This document shows positions 50,882 through 60,153 of a DNA stretch of 64,000 bases, piece after piece. Source of the DNA: Armatimonadota bacterium (GTDB lineage: Bacteria; Armatimonadota; Zipacnadia; Zipacnadales; JABUFB01); assembly GCA_013314775.1 (NCBI GenBank), contig JABUFB010000003.1, forward strand, positions 232,622 to 296,621, written 5' to 3'. The notes beneath the pieces were generated by a model. The model saw nothing but the letters and a program-made list of their open reading frames with translations, did no database searches and was not told where the DNA came from. A program made the translations under genes and the position numbers. Positions within the stretch are counted from its first letter, which is position 1. Every line of letters starts with the position of its first letter.

Positions 50882-53800
50882 ATGCGCACACCGATTCTCC
50901 TTGCTGGCCTGCTCTTCGTCGCCGGCTTGCCCCTCCTTGCCCAGGACAACCCTGTCACCAACGGCGGGTTCGAGCAACTGGACCAGCAGGGCGTACCTGT
51001 GGACTGGGAGTTCCTCGGCAATGTGCAGGTTGCGGAAGACGCCCACTCCGGGCGGTACGCTGTGGTCATGGACCGTGAGGGAAGTCCCGGCGAGTGCGGG
51101 CTGAACCGGCGCTGGTTGCCCAATGACGGCAAGCAGGGCGCCATGTTGTCCCAACTCAAAGGCGGCATCCGTTTCTGGTACCGCGCGGACTCCAGTAGTG
51201 GCCCGGGTACCCTCATCATCTACGTCATCCCCATGAGCGCCGATCCTTTCGAAAACACCGGGTCTCAGCGGGCCACCTATCAGGTCCCCGAAAATCATGT
51301 GGGCGACGGTCAGTGGCATGAGGGCGTGCTCAAGTACGACTTCACCTCCCAGCCCAAGGTGAAGTGGGTCCACATCTCCCCGCGCATCAGCGGCAAGCAG
51401 GGCAGGCTGCTTCTGGACGACGTACGCTGGGTGGAAAGCGTCGGGCCTATCCCGCGCTTCAAGAAAGTGGGCATCGTCGAGACGCCCGGCCTCGAGGGCG
51501 ACCATTGCACCATCAAAGCCACCGTGGAGAACGCCGGAGACGAACTCCTGGGGATCGGTCTGGCATCCATTGAATTGGCCGAGGGCCTGCGCGCCGAAGG
51601 CGGCCCGAACCGCGCCGTCCAGAACCTCGCGCCCGACCAGACGGCGGACATCGCGTGGAAAGTCCGGGGCAGGAGGGGCAACCGCGGCGAAGTGGGCCTG
51701 CTCCTCAAGGCCGGCGAACTGTCGGCGCGCGAGCGTATCCGCTATGAGCCTGTGCTCGAGATCGCCGATCTCACCGCCGACCCCTTCATCTTCACCCCGG
51801 GCAGGCCCGCCACGGCGATTCTGACCCTGCGCAACACCGGTCACGCCATGGTGCGCAATGTCAGGGCCGAGCTGCGGCCGGGCGTACCGCTCTCTACCGA
51901 CCCGGCCCAGCGCCGCCGGCGGCTGGAGTTCATCCGCCCCGGCTCTGAGGTCGAGGTCCGCTGGAACGTGACCTCGGACCGACAGACACCCGAAGCCCCT
52001 CTGCGCGCTGTTGCCGACGCCGACAATACTCCGGGCGTCCGGACATCCTGCACGGTGGTGGTGGGTCCCGAACTCTCTGAACCGGAGACAGCACCACCTG
52101 GCTGGGGCGTGCTGCTCATGGAGGGCACCGCCTCCATCTACAACGACCGCGTGAAGATCTGCTTTCCGAGAGCCGACTTCGGCTACGGGATCGGCCACAT
52201 CCAGCGCATGATGGCGGGCGGCTGGCAGACCGTGGCCATGATCCCGCGCATGAGCCGTCTTGTGGTGGAGACGCCTGATGGCAAGCCCATCGAGCACCTT
52301 GTCTATGCCAGCGAAATCCGGGACATTCCCAGCCCCGCGGCCGTGGCGCCCGAGATGCTGGACCGCCGTCTGGAACTCGCCGCAAAGCTGCAGGACGCCA
52401 ATGGCGCGAACTGGGTCATCACCCAGACCGTCACGCTCTCCCCGAACTCGGACGACATCGACTTCCAGCTTCACGCCACCTGCGACCGTCCGGCGAAGGT
52501 CCTTGCCCTGGATGGCCCCATGATCTATGCGGGTGAGGGCGCGCCGGCCGGCACGCGACGCCTCGACGCCATCTTCCCCGGCCTGGAGTGGCTGGTGGAG
52601 GGAGAACACTCCTCCAGCACCCTCGACATCGTCGCCGGGCATGAGGACCAGGTGCGCTACGTGCCCCACCCGCATATGATCACCTTCCCCATGATGTGCG
52701 CGCGACTGTCCTTGCCGCAGACGGGGGATGCCACGGTCGCCCTGAGCTGGGATCATCTCGCCCCGTATGTGCGCGATCTCAATCGACCCAGCGCCGCCTT
52801 CGCATCGCCCGATCGGTTCAATGGCCGCGCAAGCACTCTCATGGGTGTATTTGCGCCCTCCATGCCGGAGTACATCCACCGCAACCGGCGCACTGCCCAC
52901 ACCCCGCTGGAACTGGCTGCGGGCGAGGTCATGCAACTGGGCGCCACCGTCACCTTGCTGGCCAATCGACCGGGCGAGACCAGCCTCATCGCGGTCCGCG
53001 ACTGGATTGGCAAGCATGGCGTGCCCAAACCCAACCCGCTCCCTCACGGCAAGACGTGGACCGACGAGATTTGCTTCTCCATGGCCGCGTACCTCACGAG
53101 CCTGTGGGACGAGGAGACCGAGAAATGGTGGCCCTCCCTGGGTGGGCCCGCCATGTGGCACAACGCCGCCTGGTCCAGCGCGAACCTGTATGACATGCGC
53201 ATGTGCCTGGATCTGTGCCCGCCCGGCCCCACACGCGAGCAGGTCCGGGAGCGCTATGACCGGGTCGTGGAACTGAGCGGGTACACGCCACAGGCCGATG
53301 ACCTCGGCCTGCAGTTCGCCGGCGCCACCAATTCCGTGACGGCCCTCGCCGGCGAAGTCTCGGGACTCATCCGCGCCCAGCTGCCTGACGGCTCCTGGCG
53401 CTTCCGCGCCCGCGTCGAGACGGCCGGGCTTTTCAAGGGGATGGACTACGCCGAACTCGGCCCGGACAACGCCGCGGAGATCGGCACTTGCGCCCATAAT
53501 GCGTGGACGATCCTGCGCTTCGCACGAATCACCGGGGACAAGGCCGCAAGGGACGCCGGCCTCAAGGCTCTGGCGTTCATGAACCAGTTCGAGGTGCCCC
53601 GCGCCGCTCAAGTGTGGGAAGTGCCGGTGCACACGCCCGACATACTCGCCTCCTCCGATGCCTGCGAGGCCTACCTGGAAGGCTACCGTATCACCGGCGA
53701 CCGGGAATACCTGGAAAAAGCCGTCTACTGGGCGTGGACCGGCCTGCCCTTCGTCTACCTGTGGGACGTGGAAGGCTTCGAGTTCCTGCGCTACGCATCG

Positions 53801-54868
53801 ATCCCGGTCTTTGGGGCATCGTGGAACCAGTGGAGCTGGTTTGGCAACCCGGTACAATGGAACGGCCTGCGGTACGCCTACGCCATCCTGGAACTGGCCG
53901 AGTATGACCAGTCTGCGGACTGGAAACGCATTGCTGAGGGCATCACCATCAGTGCCATGTACCAGCAGTCCACCGAGGGTAAGGACCTGGCCCTCTGGCC
54001 CGACAGTATGCACGCCATTACGAAGAACAAGTCAGGCTGGGTGTTCGCGCCCCGCCTCATCCTCAAGAACGTCTACCGGATCATGGGCCTCGAACCAACC
54101 CCGCACACGGCCCTGGCCCGAGTGGCTTTCGACCACATCCGCATCAGCGCCACGGGTCGCGTCACCGACGCCCAGCACACCGCGGGGTCCGTGTCCTTCC
54201 GGGTGGCCTTCCCGGCTCCGCAGACCGGTTATGCCCTGGTCTGCAATGTGACCAAGCCCGGACAGGTGCGTGTGAATGGGGTAACCATACCCGAAAACAC
54301 TTCGGGGTTTGAGACCCAGCCCGAGAACTCCTGGCGTTACTCCCAGGCCCCGGCCATGCTGGAGATCCGCCTGCCCGGCACCGGCGAGCACAAGGTCGAG
54401 CTGATCAACGCCACCTTCCGCGCGGGCAGCTTCACCGCACCCCTGGCGACGTCGCTCAAGTTCGAGTTCACCGAGACCGACGACGGCTGGCGCCCGACCA
54501 ACGACCTGGCGCCTTTCAAGATCGTGGCCGGAGTTCTGGAGGCCACCATGACCGGCCCGGACCCCTACCTGATCCGCAGCAACTGCGAGGTCCCGGCGTC
54601 GAGCGTCAAGCAGGTACGCATCCGCATGGCGCTGCCTCCCGAAGCCGGTGCGGGAGCGCAGCTATTCTGGACTACGGCGGATTCCCCGGCGCTGGACGAG
54701 CCAAAGTCCCTGAAGTTCGATACGGTTCCGGACGGCGAGTTCCACGAGTATTCGGTCCCCGTGGGGACACATGAGCTTTGGAAGGGGACCATCACCAGCA
54801 TCCGCCTGGACCCAACCGGCGGCAACGCAGAGGGCACGGCGCGGATCGACTGGATACGCGGGGAGTAG
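50882..54868 (+). CDS. Giant secreted multidomain protein, probable glycan-active
   Basis: A 1328-residue exported protein: signal peptide MRTPILLAGLLFVAGLPLLA. In order: a CBM-like jelly-roll (residues about 20-180; NPVTNGGFEQLDQQGVPVDW), CARDB-type beta domains (about 190-380), a large beta-supersandwich (to about 700), an (alpha/alpha) toroid-like region (about 700-1100; ALAGEVSGLIRAQLPDGSWR; EIGTCAHNAWTILRFARITG), and C-terminal beta modules ending in GTARIDWIRGE. ATG with GGAGG eight bases upstream. It resembles a lyase or glycosidase architecture but I do not recognise a catalytic motif. A terminator hairpin follows. Confidence 0.7.
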   Translation: MRTPILLAGLLFVAGLPLLAQDNPVTNGGFEQLDQQGVPVDWEFLGNVQVAEDAHSGRYAVVMDREGSPGECGLNRRWLPNDGKQGAMLSQLKGGIRFWYRADSSSGPGTLIIYVIPMSADPFENTGSQRATYQVPENHVGDGQWHEGVLKYDFTSQPKVKWVHISPRISGKQGRLLLDDVRWVESVGPIPRFKKVGIVETPGLEGDHCTIKATVENAGDELLGIGLASIELAEGLRAEGGPNRAVQNLAPDQTADIAWKVRGRRGNRGEVGLLLKAGELSARERIRYEPVLEIADLTADPFIFTPGRPATAILTLRNTGHAMVRNVRAELRPGVPLSTDPAQRRRRLEFIRPGSEVEVRWNVTSDRQTPEAPLRAVADADNTPGVRTSCTVVVGPELSEPETAPPGWGVLLMEGTASIYNDRVKICFPRADFGYGIGHIQRMMAGGWQTVAMIPRMSRLVVETPDGKPIEHLVYASEIRDIPSPAAVAPEMLDRRLELAAKLQDANGANWVITQTVTLSPNSDDIDFQLHATCDRPAKVLALDGPMIYAGEGAPAGTRRLDAIFPGLEWLVEGEHSSSTLDIVAGHEDQVRYVPHPHMITFPMMCARLSLPQTGDATVALSWDHLAPYVRDLNRPSAAFASPDRFNGRASTLMGVFAPSMPEYIHRNRRTAHTPLELAAGEVMQLGATVTLLANRPGETSLIAVRDWIGKHGVPKPNPLPHGKTWTDEICFSMAAYLTSLWDEETEKWWPSLGGPAMWHNAAWSSANLYDMRMCLDLCPPGPTREQVRERYDRVVELSGYTPQADDLGLQFAGATNSVTALAGEVSGLIRAQLPDGSWRFRARVETAGLFKGMDYAELGPDNAAEIGTCAHNAWTILRFARITGDKAARDAGLKALAFMNQFEVPRAAQVWEVPVHTPDILASSDACEAYLEGYRITGDREYLEKAVYWAWTGLPFVYLWDVEGFEFLRYASIPVFGASWNQWSWFGNPVQWNGLRYAYAILELAEYDQSADWKRIAEGITISAMYQQSTEGKDLALWPDSMHAITKNKSGWVFAPRLILKNVYRIMGLEPTPHTALARVAFDHIRISATGRVTDAQHTAGSVSFRVAFPAPQTGYALVCNVTKPGQVRVNGVTIPENTSGFETQPENSWRYSQAPAMLEIRLPGTGEHKVELINATFRAGSFTAPLATSLKFEFTETDDGWRPTNDLAPFKIVAGVLEATMTGPDPYLIRSNCEVPASSVKQVRIRMALPPEAGAGAQLFWTTADSPALDEPKSLKFDTVPDGEFHEYSVPVGTHELWKGTITSIRLDPTGGNAEGTARIDWIRGE

Positions 54869-54920
54869 AGGCGGGCGCTGACCATCGACGGCTGACCCAA
54901 TCATCGCGCACAGAACACGG

Positions 54921-54957
54921 AACGGCGCCGCAGGTGCACTGCACCCGCGACGCCGTT
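54921..54957 (+). terminator. Terminator between convergent genes
   Basis: AACGGCG and CGCCGTT (perfect 7 bp) enclose an inner GGTGCA-C-TGCACC hairpin, followed by TTTGCTTTCTCC. It lies 53 bp after the giant gene and 164 bp from the opposing dehydrogenase, so it may work in both directions. Confidence 0.65.
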
Positions 54958-55121
54958 TGCTTTCTCCGTTCGACGGCCCGAGCCGCCTCTGCCGTGTGCG
55001 GGGTTGGGCTCGTGCCGCGCTTTTCGAAGGGTCTCTTGCTGTCCGTCGACAGGTGCTGTGACGCCCGTCTCGCAGACGCTGCTTTCCACTTTCGCCCTGC
55101 CCGACGCCGTCTGCTGTCCGC

Positions 55122-56162
55122 CTACAGCGTCACCGGCACGCCCTTGTCGGCGCTTTCGTACATCGCAAGCGCTATCTCAAGCGTATGCCGGGCGCTTTCC
55201 AGGGTCACTCGCGGCTTGCCGCCGGTGCGGATGGCGTTGATCATGTCCTCCACCATGTACTTGTGCTCGGTGAAGGCGAAGTCCGCCGCGCCACCGGCTG
55301 CTGTGGACTGGTTCGGATCGCCGATCTGCACCATGTCTTCGTCGCCCGGTTGCTCTTGCCTGAACTTCCAGGTAACCACGCGCTCTCCCTGCATGATCGC
55401 CGTGCCATCTTCACCGTTGACCTCGATCCGGATGTCCGTCCCCGGCCACAGAGCGGTGCTGGCCTGGACGATCCCTTGCGCGCCATTGCGGAACCGCAGG
55501 AAGGCGTTCAGGGTGTCTTCCAGTTGCACCTCAGGGTGTGCGAGATTGGTCATTCGCGCCTCAACTTCAGACACCGGTCCCAGCAGGTGGTGCAGCAGGT
55601 CGATATAATGGAAGGCGTGCTGGATGGTGACCCCGGCGCCTTGATCCCGCTTGCTGCGCCAGTCGGCGGAAAGGTAGTACTCGGTGGACCGGTACCACTT
55701 CATATAAGCGTCGCCCTCGAGCAGCTTGCCGAAGCGCCCGGAATCGATGGCCGCTTTGATCGCTTCGATGGGCTTACGGAACCGCACCTGCAGCGAAATC
55801 GCGCACTGCACGCCGTTGGCGTCTCGCGCAGCGATCATCTGGTCCACCTTCTCCAGCGTCATGTCTGGCGGCTTCTCGACCACAACATGCTTGCCCGCCT
55901 CCATGGCCGGCACTGCGAACATGGCGTGCATGGAATTGGGTGTGCACACGCTCACCACATCGATGCGGTCGTCAGCCAGCATGGCCTCGAAACTTGCGGC
56001 GGCCTCGCAGTTGAACTTCGCGCAGAACTGCCCGAGGCGATCCGCGTCCAGGTCCGTCGCCGCGATGACCTGCCCGCCCTCAGCAGCGGTGATTGCGTTC
56101 CCGTGGAAGTCCGAGATCAGCCCGCAACCGACGATCCCGAAGCCCAGCGTCTCGTCGCTCAT
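55122..56162 (-). CDS. Gfo/Idh/MocA family oxidoreductase
   Basis: A 346-residue NAD(P)-dependent dehydrogenase. The Rossmann motif is FGIVGCGLISDFHGNAI, and the catalytic EKP is VVVEKPPDMT (near residue 98). The C-terminal domain has HAFHYIDLLHHLLGPVSEVE. It probably oxidises a sugar or sugar acid. ATG at 56162 with AGGAG seven bases upstream, 49 bp after the alcohol dehydrogenase stop. It is the last of a minus-strand catabolic run from 60902. Confidence 0.92.
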   Translation of the reverse strand: MSDETLGFGIVGCGLISDFHGNAITAAEGGQVIAATDLDADRLGQFCAKFNCEAAASFEAMLADDRIDVVSVCTPNSMHAMFAVPAMEAGKHVVVEKPPDMTLEKVDQMIAARDANGVQCAISLQVRFRKPIEAIKAAIDSGRFGKLLEGDAYMKWYRSTEYYLSADWRSKRDQGAGVTIQHAFHYIDLLHHLLGPVSEVEARMTNLAHPEVQLEDTLNAFLRFRNGAQGIVQASTALWPGTDIRIEVNGEDGTAIMQGERVVTWKFRQEQPGDEDMVQIGDPNQSTAAGGAADFAFTEHKYMVEDMINAIRTGGKPRVTLESARHTLEIALAMYESADKGVPVTL

Positions 56163-56211
56163 GTCATGCTCCTTGCGTGATTGGACTTGCGATTCAGCCT
56201 GCGGCCCGAGT

Positions 56212-57246
56212 TTACGGAACAAGAACCGCCTTCAGCGCCTCCATGCTCTCAACGGCTTCGAAAGCCTGCTCCCACTCAGTCAGCGGCAGTTTGTGGGTAA
56301 TCAGCTCATCCACTCGCACCTGCCCCGACGCCATCAGCCAGATGGTCTTGTCCCAGCTTGCGTAGGCCGTGGACATGTTGAAGTAGAGGGTGATGACCTT
56401 GGTCATCGCCGCGTCCCAGTCAAGCTGCACCGGGCGCTTGCCGGTGAGGCCGATGGCGCAGATCTTCCCCCACTTGCGCACCAGGTCCACGCTTTGCGCG
56501 ATTGCCGGCGGTGCGCCGGAACACTCGATCACGAGATCGGCGCCGCGCCCGTCAGTAAGTTCGCGGCACTTGTCCAGGGGGTTTTCCAGCGCAAAATTGA
56601 CCACGTGGTCGATGCCCAGCTTCCGCGCGGTGGCTAACCGAAGCTCCTCGTCCGCCGGTGCTCCGACGATCATCACTTCGCGCGCACCCGCCGCCCTGGC
56701 AACCTGCGCCGCCAGAAGCCCGATGGGTCCGGGACCGAGCACCACCACGAAATCGCCCACCTCAATGGCCCCGCGCTCGATGATGTCCGTGACCGTGTTC
56801 GCCGCGGGCTCAACCAGCGCCGCTTGCTCAAAGCTCATGCTGTCCGGGATGCGATGCAGGAGTTTCGGCGGGTATTTGAGATACTTCGTGAAGGCCCCGT
56901 CGATGCCCCAGCCCGGCGACCGCTTCTCAGCGCAGTTCTGGACATGCCCTCGGCGGCACAGGTAACACTGCCCGCAGTGGAGGGTGTGGGGTTCGCCAAC
57001 CACCCGGTCGCCCACCTGCCAGCCCTTCACCTTGTCACCGACCTGGACGATTTTCCCCGAGAACTCGTGCCCGAGAATGACAGGGGGCCAGTACGGAAAC
57101 GTGTCGTGCTTTACGTGGACATCCGTGCCGCAGATGCCCGCCGCCATGATCTCAATCAGCACTTCCTCGTCGCTGATCGTCGGCTCGGGGACATCGCGCA
57201 GCTCCAGAAAGCCCTCCCCCTTCTGCGTCTTCACAAGGGCCAGCAT
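56212..57246 (-). CDS. Zinc-dependent alcohol/polyol dehydrogenase (MDR family)
   Basis: A 344-residue medium-chain dehydrogenase. Catalytic zinc ligands lie in AGICGTDVHV and VILGHEFSGKI, structural zinc in HCGQCYLCRRGHVQNC (four Cys), and the NAD(P) motif is VLGPGPIGLLAAQVARAAG. It resembles sorbitol, threonine or galactitol-phosphate dehydrogenases; the exact substrate is unknown. ATG with AAGGAG upstream. It lies 47 bp after the degenerate cyclase gene, in the same run. Confidence 0.9.
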   Translation of the reverse strand: MLALVKTQKGEGFLELRDVPEPTISDEEVLIEIMAAGICGTDVHVKHDTFPYWPPVILGHEFSGKIVQVGDKVKGWQVGDRVVGEPHTLHCGQCYLCRRGHVQNCAEKRSPGWGIDGAFTKYLKYPPKLLHRIPDSMSFEQAALVEPAANTVTDIIERGAIEVGDFVVVLGPGPIGLLAAQVARAAGAREVMIVGAPADEELRLATARKLGIDHVVNFALENPLDKCRELTDGRGADLVIECSGAPPAIAQSVDLVRKWGKICAIGLTGKRPVQLDWDAAMTKVITLYFNMSTAYASWDKTIWLMASGQVRVDELITHKLPLTEWEQAFEAVESMEALKAVLVP

Positions 57247-57293
57247 ATTGGCTCCTTTCGGGTGTCTGTCTGGGTCGGAGTCCTACGGAAAAC

Positions 57294-57812
57294 CTACCGT
57301 AGCGCGGTGACCTGGAACCCCCGTACTTCGCCGGCGGAATCCACCTTACAGGCCTGGACGTATGCAGCAACCGCCTCGTGGGTGGCCCGGTCGATGGTGA
57401 TCCCCCCGCACTGCAGCAGGCCCGCGGCAACCATCACCGGCCGCCCCACCACGTCATACGCCAGCATCTGCGGGTGGCCCATTTGGCCCACGGCAGCTTC
57501 GCCGGTGGCCACGCCTGCCCGTAACTGGGCCACAGTAGCGTCTCCGCCCAGTTCGGCCACGTATTCGGCGAAGCTCTGGCGCAGGGCCCACATCGCCCGC
57601 ACCGCAATCTCCTCGCGGCCGCTGTCGAAGATCATGAGGATGCCGTCGCCCACGTACTTCACCAGGCGCCCATTGTGGGACAGGAGTACGTTTCCAGCTC
57701 GCTCGTAGAACCCCTGCAGAAACGAAACAATTTCATCCAGGTTCATGTTGCGAGTGGCCACGTTGAACCTGCCTATATCGGCGAAACAAACGGTGCAGCG
57801 TTGCTTCTTCAT
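57294..57812 (-). CDS. Class III adenylate/guanylate cyclase-like domain, catalytically degenerate
   Basis: A 172-residue single cyclase homology domain with no membrane or sensor part. Retained residues are metal ligand Asp12 (CFADIGRF), Lys52 and Asp56 (GRLVKYVGDGILMIF), and Asp120 (LAYDVVGRPVMV). The transition-state Asn and Arg, normally seven and eleven residues after Asp120, are Met127 and Gly131. So it is probably not an active homodimer; it could be half of a heterodimer or a nucleotide-binding regulator. The ATG overlaps the M20 stop by 4 bp (ATGA), with GGAGG upstream, so it is translated with it. Confidence 0.8.
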   Translation of the reverse strand: MKKQRCTVCFADIGRFNVATRNMNLDEIVSFLQGFYERAGNVLLSHNGRLVKYVGDGILMIFDSGREEIAVRAMWALRQSFAEYVAELGGDATVAQLRAGVATGEAAVGQMGHPQMLAYDVVGRPVMVAAGLLQCGGITIDRATHEAVAAYVQACKVDSAGEVRGFQVTALR

Positions 57813-59080
57813 GCATTACCTCCGTGCTGGACTGCCCCGCACCAGTCGCTCACGAATGACCCGAGCACATGGGCGGCCATCAAGATGTCGTCCACGGCGA
57901 TCTGTTCCTGGTTACTATGCGCAACGCCCAGCGAACCCGGCCCGAAGACCACCGTGGGGATCTTGAGTTGGTTGTTGTACAGCCACGCGTCGCAGGACGC
58001 GGTCATCGCGGATACCTTCGGCTCCCGTCCGCAGGCATTGCAGGCGGCTTGCAGGCCCCGCACCAGTGGGTGGTCGGGATCGATTACGTTGGCGTCATGA
58101 CGATATGTGAACTCCATCTCGAAGTTCTCCGCAAGCCACGGGTCGCCGGCATCCCGCAAGGCCTGACGCATTTCGTCCATGACCTGCTCCTTGGTGCGGT
58201 CGGGAAGGATGCCCAGGACGCCCTTGAACACCGACTTCTGGGGTGCCTGAGCGGGCCAGTCTCCGGCCTGCAGCTGCCCGATTGTCAGCGGCGCCGGGTT
58301 CTCGAACTGGTCGAACAGGGGATACTTTCCTCGGGACTCGGCAATACAGCGGTCGTGGTATTCCGTGAGTGCCTGAATTGCGGTGATCGACTTCAGCAGG
58401 GCGCTCACCGTGCCGCCGGGCTTGCCGCTGTGACCCGACTGGCCGTATATGGTGGTCTCGAACCACACGGCGCCGCGCACCTGGGGCAGGATCACGAACT
58501 CCGTCGGTTCGAGCACGATCGCCGCATCCGCAGTGTCACCGGTGCGCACCATGGCAACGCTGCCGTTGCCGCCCACTTCCTCCTCGATGACGAAGTGGAA
58601 TGTGATGTCCCCGCCTGGCGTGATGTCCAGGTCCTTGAGCAGCCGCAAGAGCGCCCAGGCCGTGACCGCCTGACCTTTGGCGTCACATGCGCCGCGCCCG
58701 AACACGATGCCGTCCACCACTTGCGGCTCGAAGGGCTTCTCGTGCATGGACGACGGCGGCACAACATCCAGATGAGTATTGAAGAGAAGGGACTTACCGC
58801 TTCCGTCGCCCCTCTTGATGGCTCGGATGCAGGGACGGTCACCGTACTTGATGCCGGCCACCGGATACGAGAAATCCGGGTCCTGCCGGATCGCCTCGGT
58901 GACAGGCACATACTCCACAACATCCGCCAGATCCTGAAGTGCTGCGAACATGCACTCCATCGCCGGGCCCTCACTGCCGGGCATGGACGGGATGCGAATG
59001 AGATCGCACAGAAGGCCGGTAACGTCCTCGCGCCGGGCCGACAAAGCGGCGTCAACCCGGTGTGCATCGATGGTCGCCAT
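57809..59080 (-). CDS. M20 family metallopeptidase (ArgE/DapE-like)
   Basis: A 423-residue zinc deacylase/carboxypeptidase. Metal and catalytic motifs are visible: His and Asp in LLFNTHLDVVPP, Asp in GRGACDAKGQ, Glu-Glu in FVIEEEVGGNG, and a late His in GVAHSNQEQIAV. The dimerisation lid carries TIYGQSGHSGKPGGTVSALL. It is close to acetylornithine deacetylase and succinyl-diaminopimelate desuccinylase, but the operon suggests a catabolic amide. ATG at 59080 with GGAG about 11 bases upstream. It overlaps the cyclase start. Confidence 0.9.
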   Translation of the reverse strand: MATIDAHRVDAALSARREDVTGLLCDLIRIPSMPGSEGPAMECMFAALQDLADVVEYVPVTEAIRQDPDFSYPVAGIKYGDRPCIRAIKRGDGSGKSLLFNTHLDVVPPSSMHEKPFEPQVVDGIVFGRGACDAKGQAVTAWALLRLLKDLDITPGGDITFHFVIEEEVGGNGSVAMVRTGDTADAAIVLEPTEFVILPQVRGAVWFETTIYGQSGHSGKPGGTVSALLKSITAIQALTEYHDRCIAESRGKYPLFDQFENPAPLTIGQLQAGDWPAQAPQKSVFKGVLGILPDRTKEQVMDEMRQALRDAGDPWLAENFEMEFTYRHDANVIDPDHPLVRGLQAACNACGREPKVSAMTASCDAWLYNNQLKIPTVVFGPGSLGVAHSNQEQIAVDDILMAAHVLGSFVSDWCGAVQHGGNA

Positions 59081-59418
59081 GACAGGCTCAGTCTCCTCGG
59101 GAACGTGCGGTCGGACCGGGCTAATATACTACAATTTCCCCCGCGGTGAAGTCCACTGAAACGCGATGGCGCTGGAATGTGAACGCAATTTGTGAAAAGG
59201 CGCACGCCCGCAGACGGCGTCGTCCCGGTCGGCAATCCTGAAAACCGCGTAGGCCGACCGTCTCGATCGGCGGATGTCGGCCTTTGCGTCCCTCTGGACG
59301 CCCGGCCGCAGGCCTATAGCCCCGGGGTGTCAACCCAGGGCACCGACGACCTACGCGACCTAACGACCAACGCCCTGTCGAGCGAGACGCTCGACCTGCG
59401 CGGCGGAAAGCGGAGTAG
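59081..59418. other. Intergenic spacer (338 bp) with R4-type palindrome
   Basis: Between two minus-strand genes. It contains AGGCCGACCGTCTCGATCGG and on (59251-59275), nearly identical to 60964-60988, and GACGCCCGGCCGCAGGCCTA (from 59298), a composition typical of dispersed intergenic repeats in related bacteria. No coding sequence. Confidence 0.55.
59251..59275 (+). repeat. R4 palindrome, copy 1
   Basis: A 25-bp unit matching 60964-60988 at 22 positions. The core GCCGACCG...CGRTCGGC forms a hairpin, imperfect in this copy and perfect in the other. Confidence 0.6.
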
Positions 59419-60153
59419 CTACCCCATCAACTCCTGCGCGTTGCCCACACGGATTCTCGTCAGAGCCGCTTCCGGGAGGTCCGCCTCCTGCAGCTTCAGC
59501 ACGGCGCTCTTCATATATAACAGCGGAGCGTGTGACCCCAGGGTCACCTTATCTATTCCTACCACATCCACCAGCTTGCCTACACCGCCGATGCCCTCGG
59601 TATGCGAGATCTCCCACCACACATTGTCGATGGCCCGGGCTTCGGGTCGCGAGGCATTCAGCACCATGAAGCGCGCCCCCGGGTGATCCGCGGCCAGCAT
59701 TTCCAGCGGTTTGAGGTCCACCGGCGCCACACGCACCAGGGGATGATGCAATCGCTCATCCTGCATGCGCACGGCGATCTGCACCACAAGCTTCGACCGC
59801 TCCGCCAGATCCAGCAATGCTGCCAAGTCTCCGCTGAGCAAGTCGTAGCCGTGATAGTTGGGCAGGAGGCGCAGGGCGAAGATGTCCCAGGCGAGGTACT
59901 CGGCGAGGTCGTCGTCCCATCCGGGGTACGCTGGGTTGATCGCCGGCACCAGGCGCAGCCGGTCCTCATGCCCCGCAAGCTTCGCGCGCAGGGCGTTGTT
60001 GGCCTCGAAAAGCGAGCGATACAGCACCTCGAGAGGCGATACCCACGCCTGCTGGATGCCGTTCTCGTCCATCAACGCAAGCAAGCCGTCCGGGTCGGAA
60101 TGCGCCAGGTGCCGGAAAGGCCAGTTGCCCAGGCTCGCATTACAGTCGATCAT
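59419..60153 (-). CDS. Amidohydrolase-like protein lacking the HxH motif
   Basis: A 244-residue amidohydrolase-superfamily barrel (amidohydrolase_2-like), beginning MIDCNASLGNWPFRHLAHSD. Where relatives have D-x-H-x-H, this protein has DCNAS, so the first two metal ligands are absent. The rest of the barrel is present (RLRLVPAINPAYPGWDDDLA; LLPNYHGYDLL; RFMVLNASRPEARAIDNVWW; VTLGSHAPLLY). Its start overlaps the next gene's stop by 4 bp. It could be a partner subunit or an enzyme with another metal site. Confidence 0.75.
   Translation of the reverse strand: MIDCNASLGNWPFRHLAHSDPDGLLALMDENGIQQAWVSPLEVLYRSLFEANNALRAKLAGHEDRLRLVPAINPAYPGWDDDLAEYLAWDIFALRLLPNYHGYDLLSGDLAALLDLAERSKLVVQIAVRMQDERLHHPLVRVAPVDLKPLEMLAADHPGARFMVLNASRPEARAIDNVWWEISHTEGIGGVGKLVDVVGIDKVTLGSHAPLLYMKSAVLKLQEADLPEAALTRIRVGNAQELMG

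Noticed and set aside
50660-54013. 1117-codon minus-strand open frame
   Set aside because: Shadow of the giant secreted gene on the + strand, which has a signal peptide, SD and domain structure.
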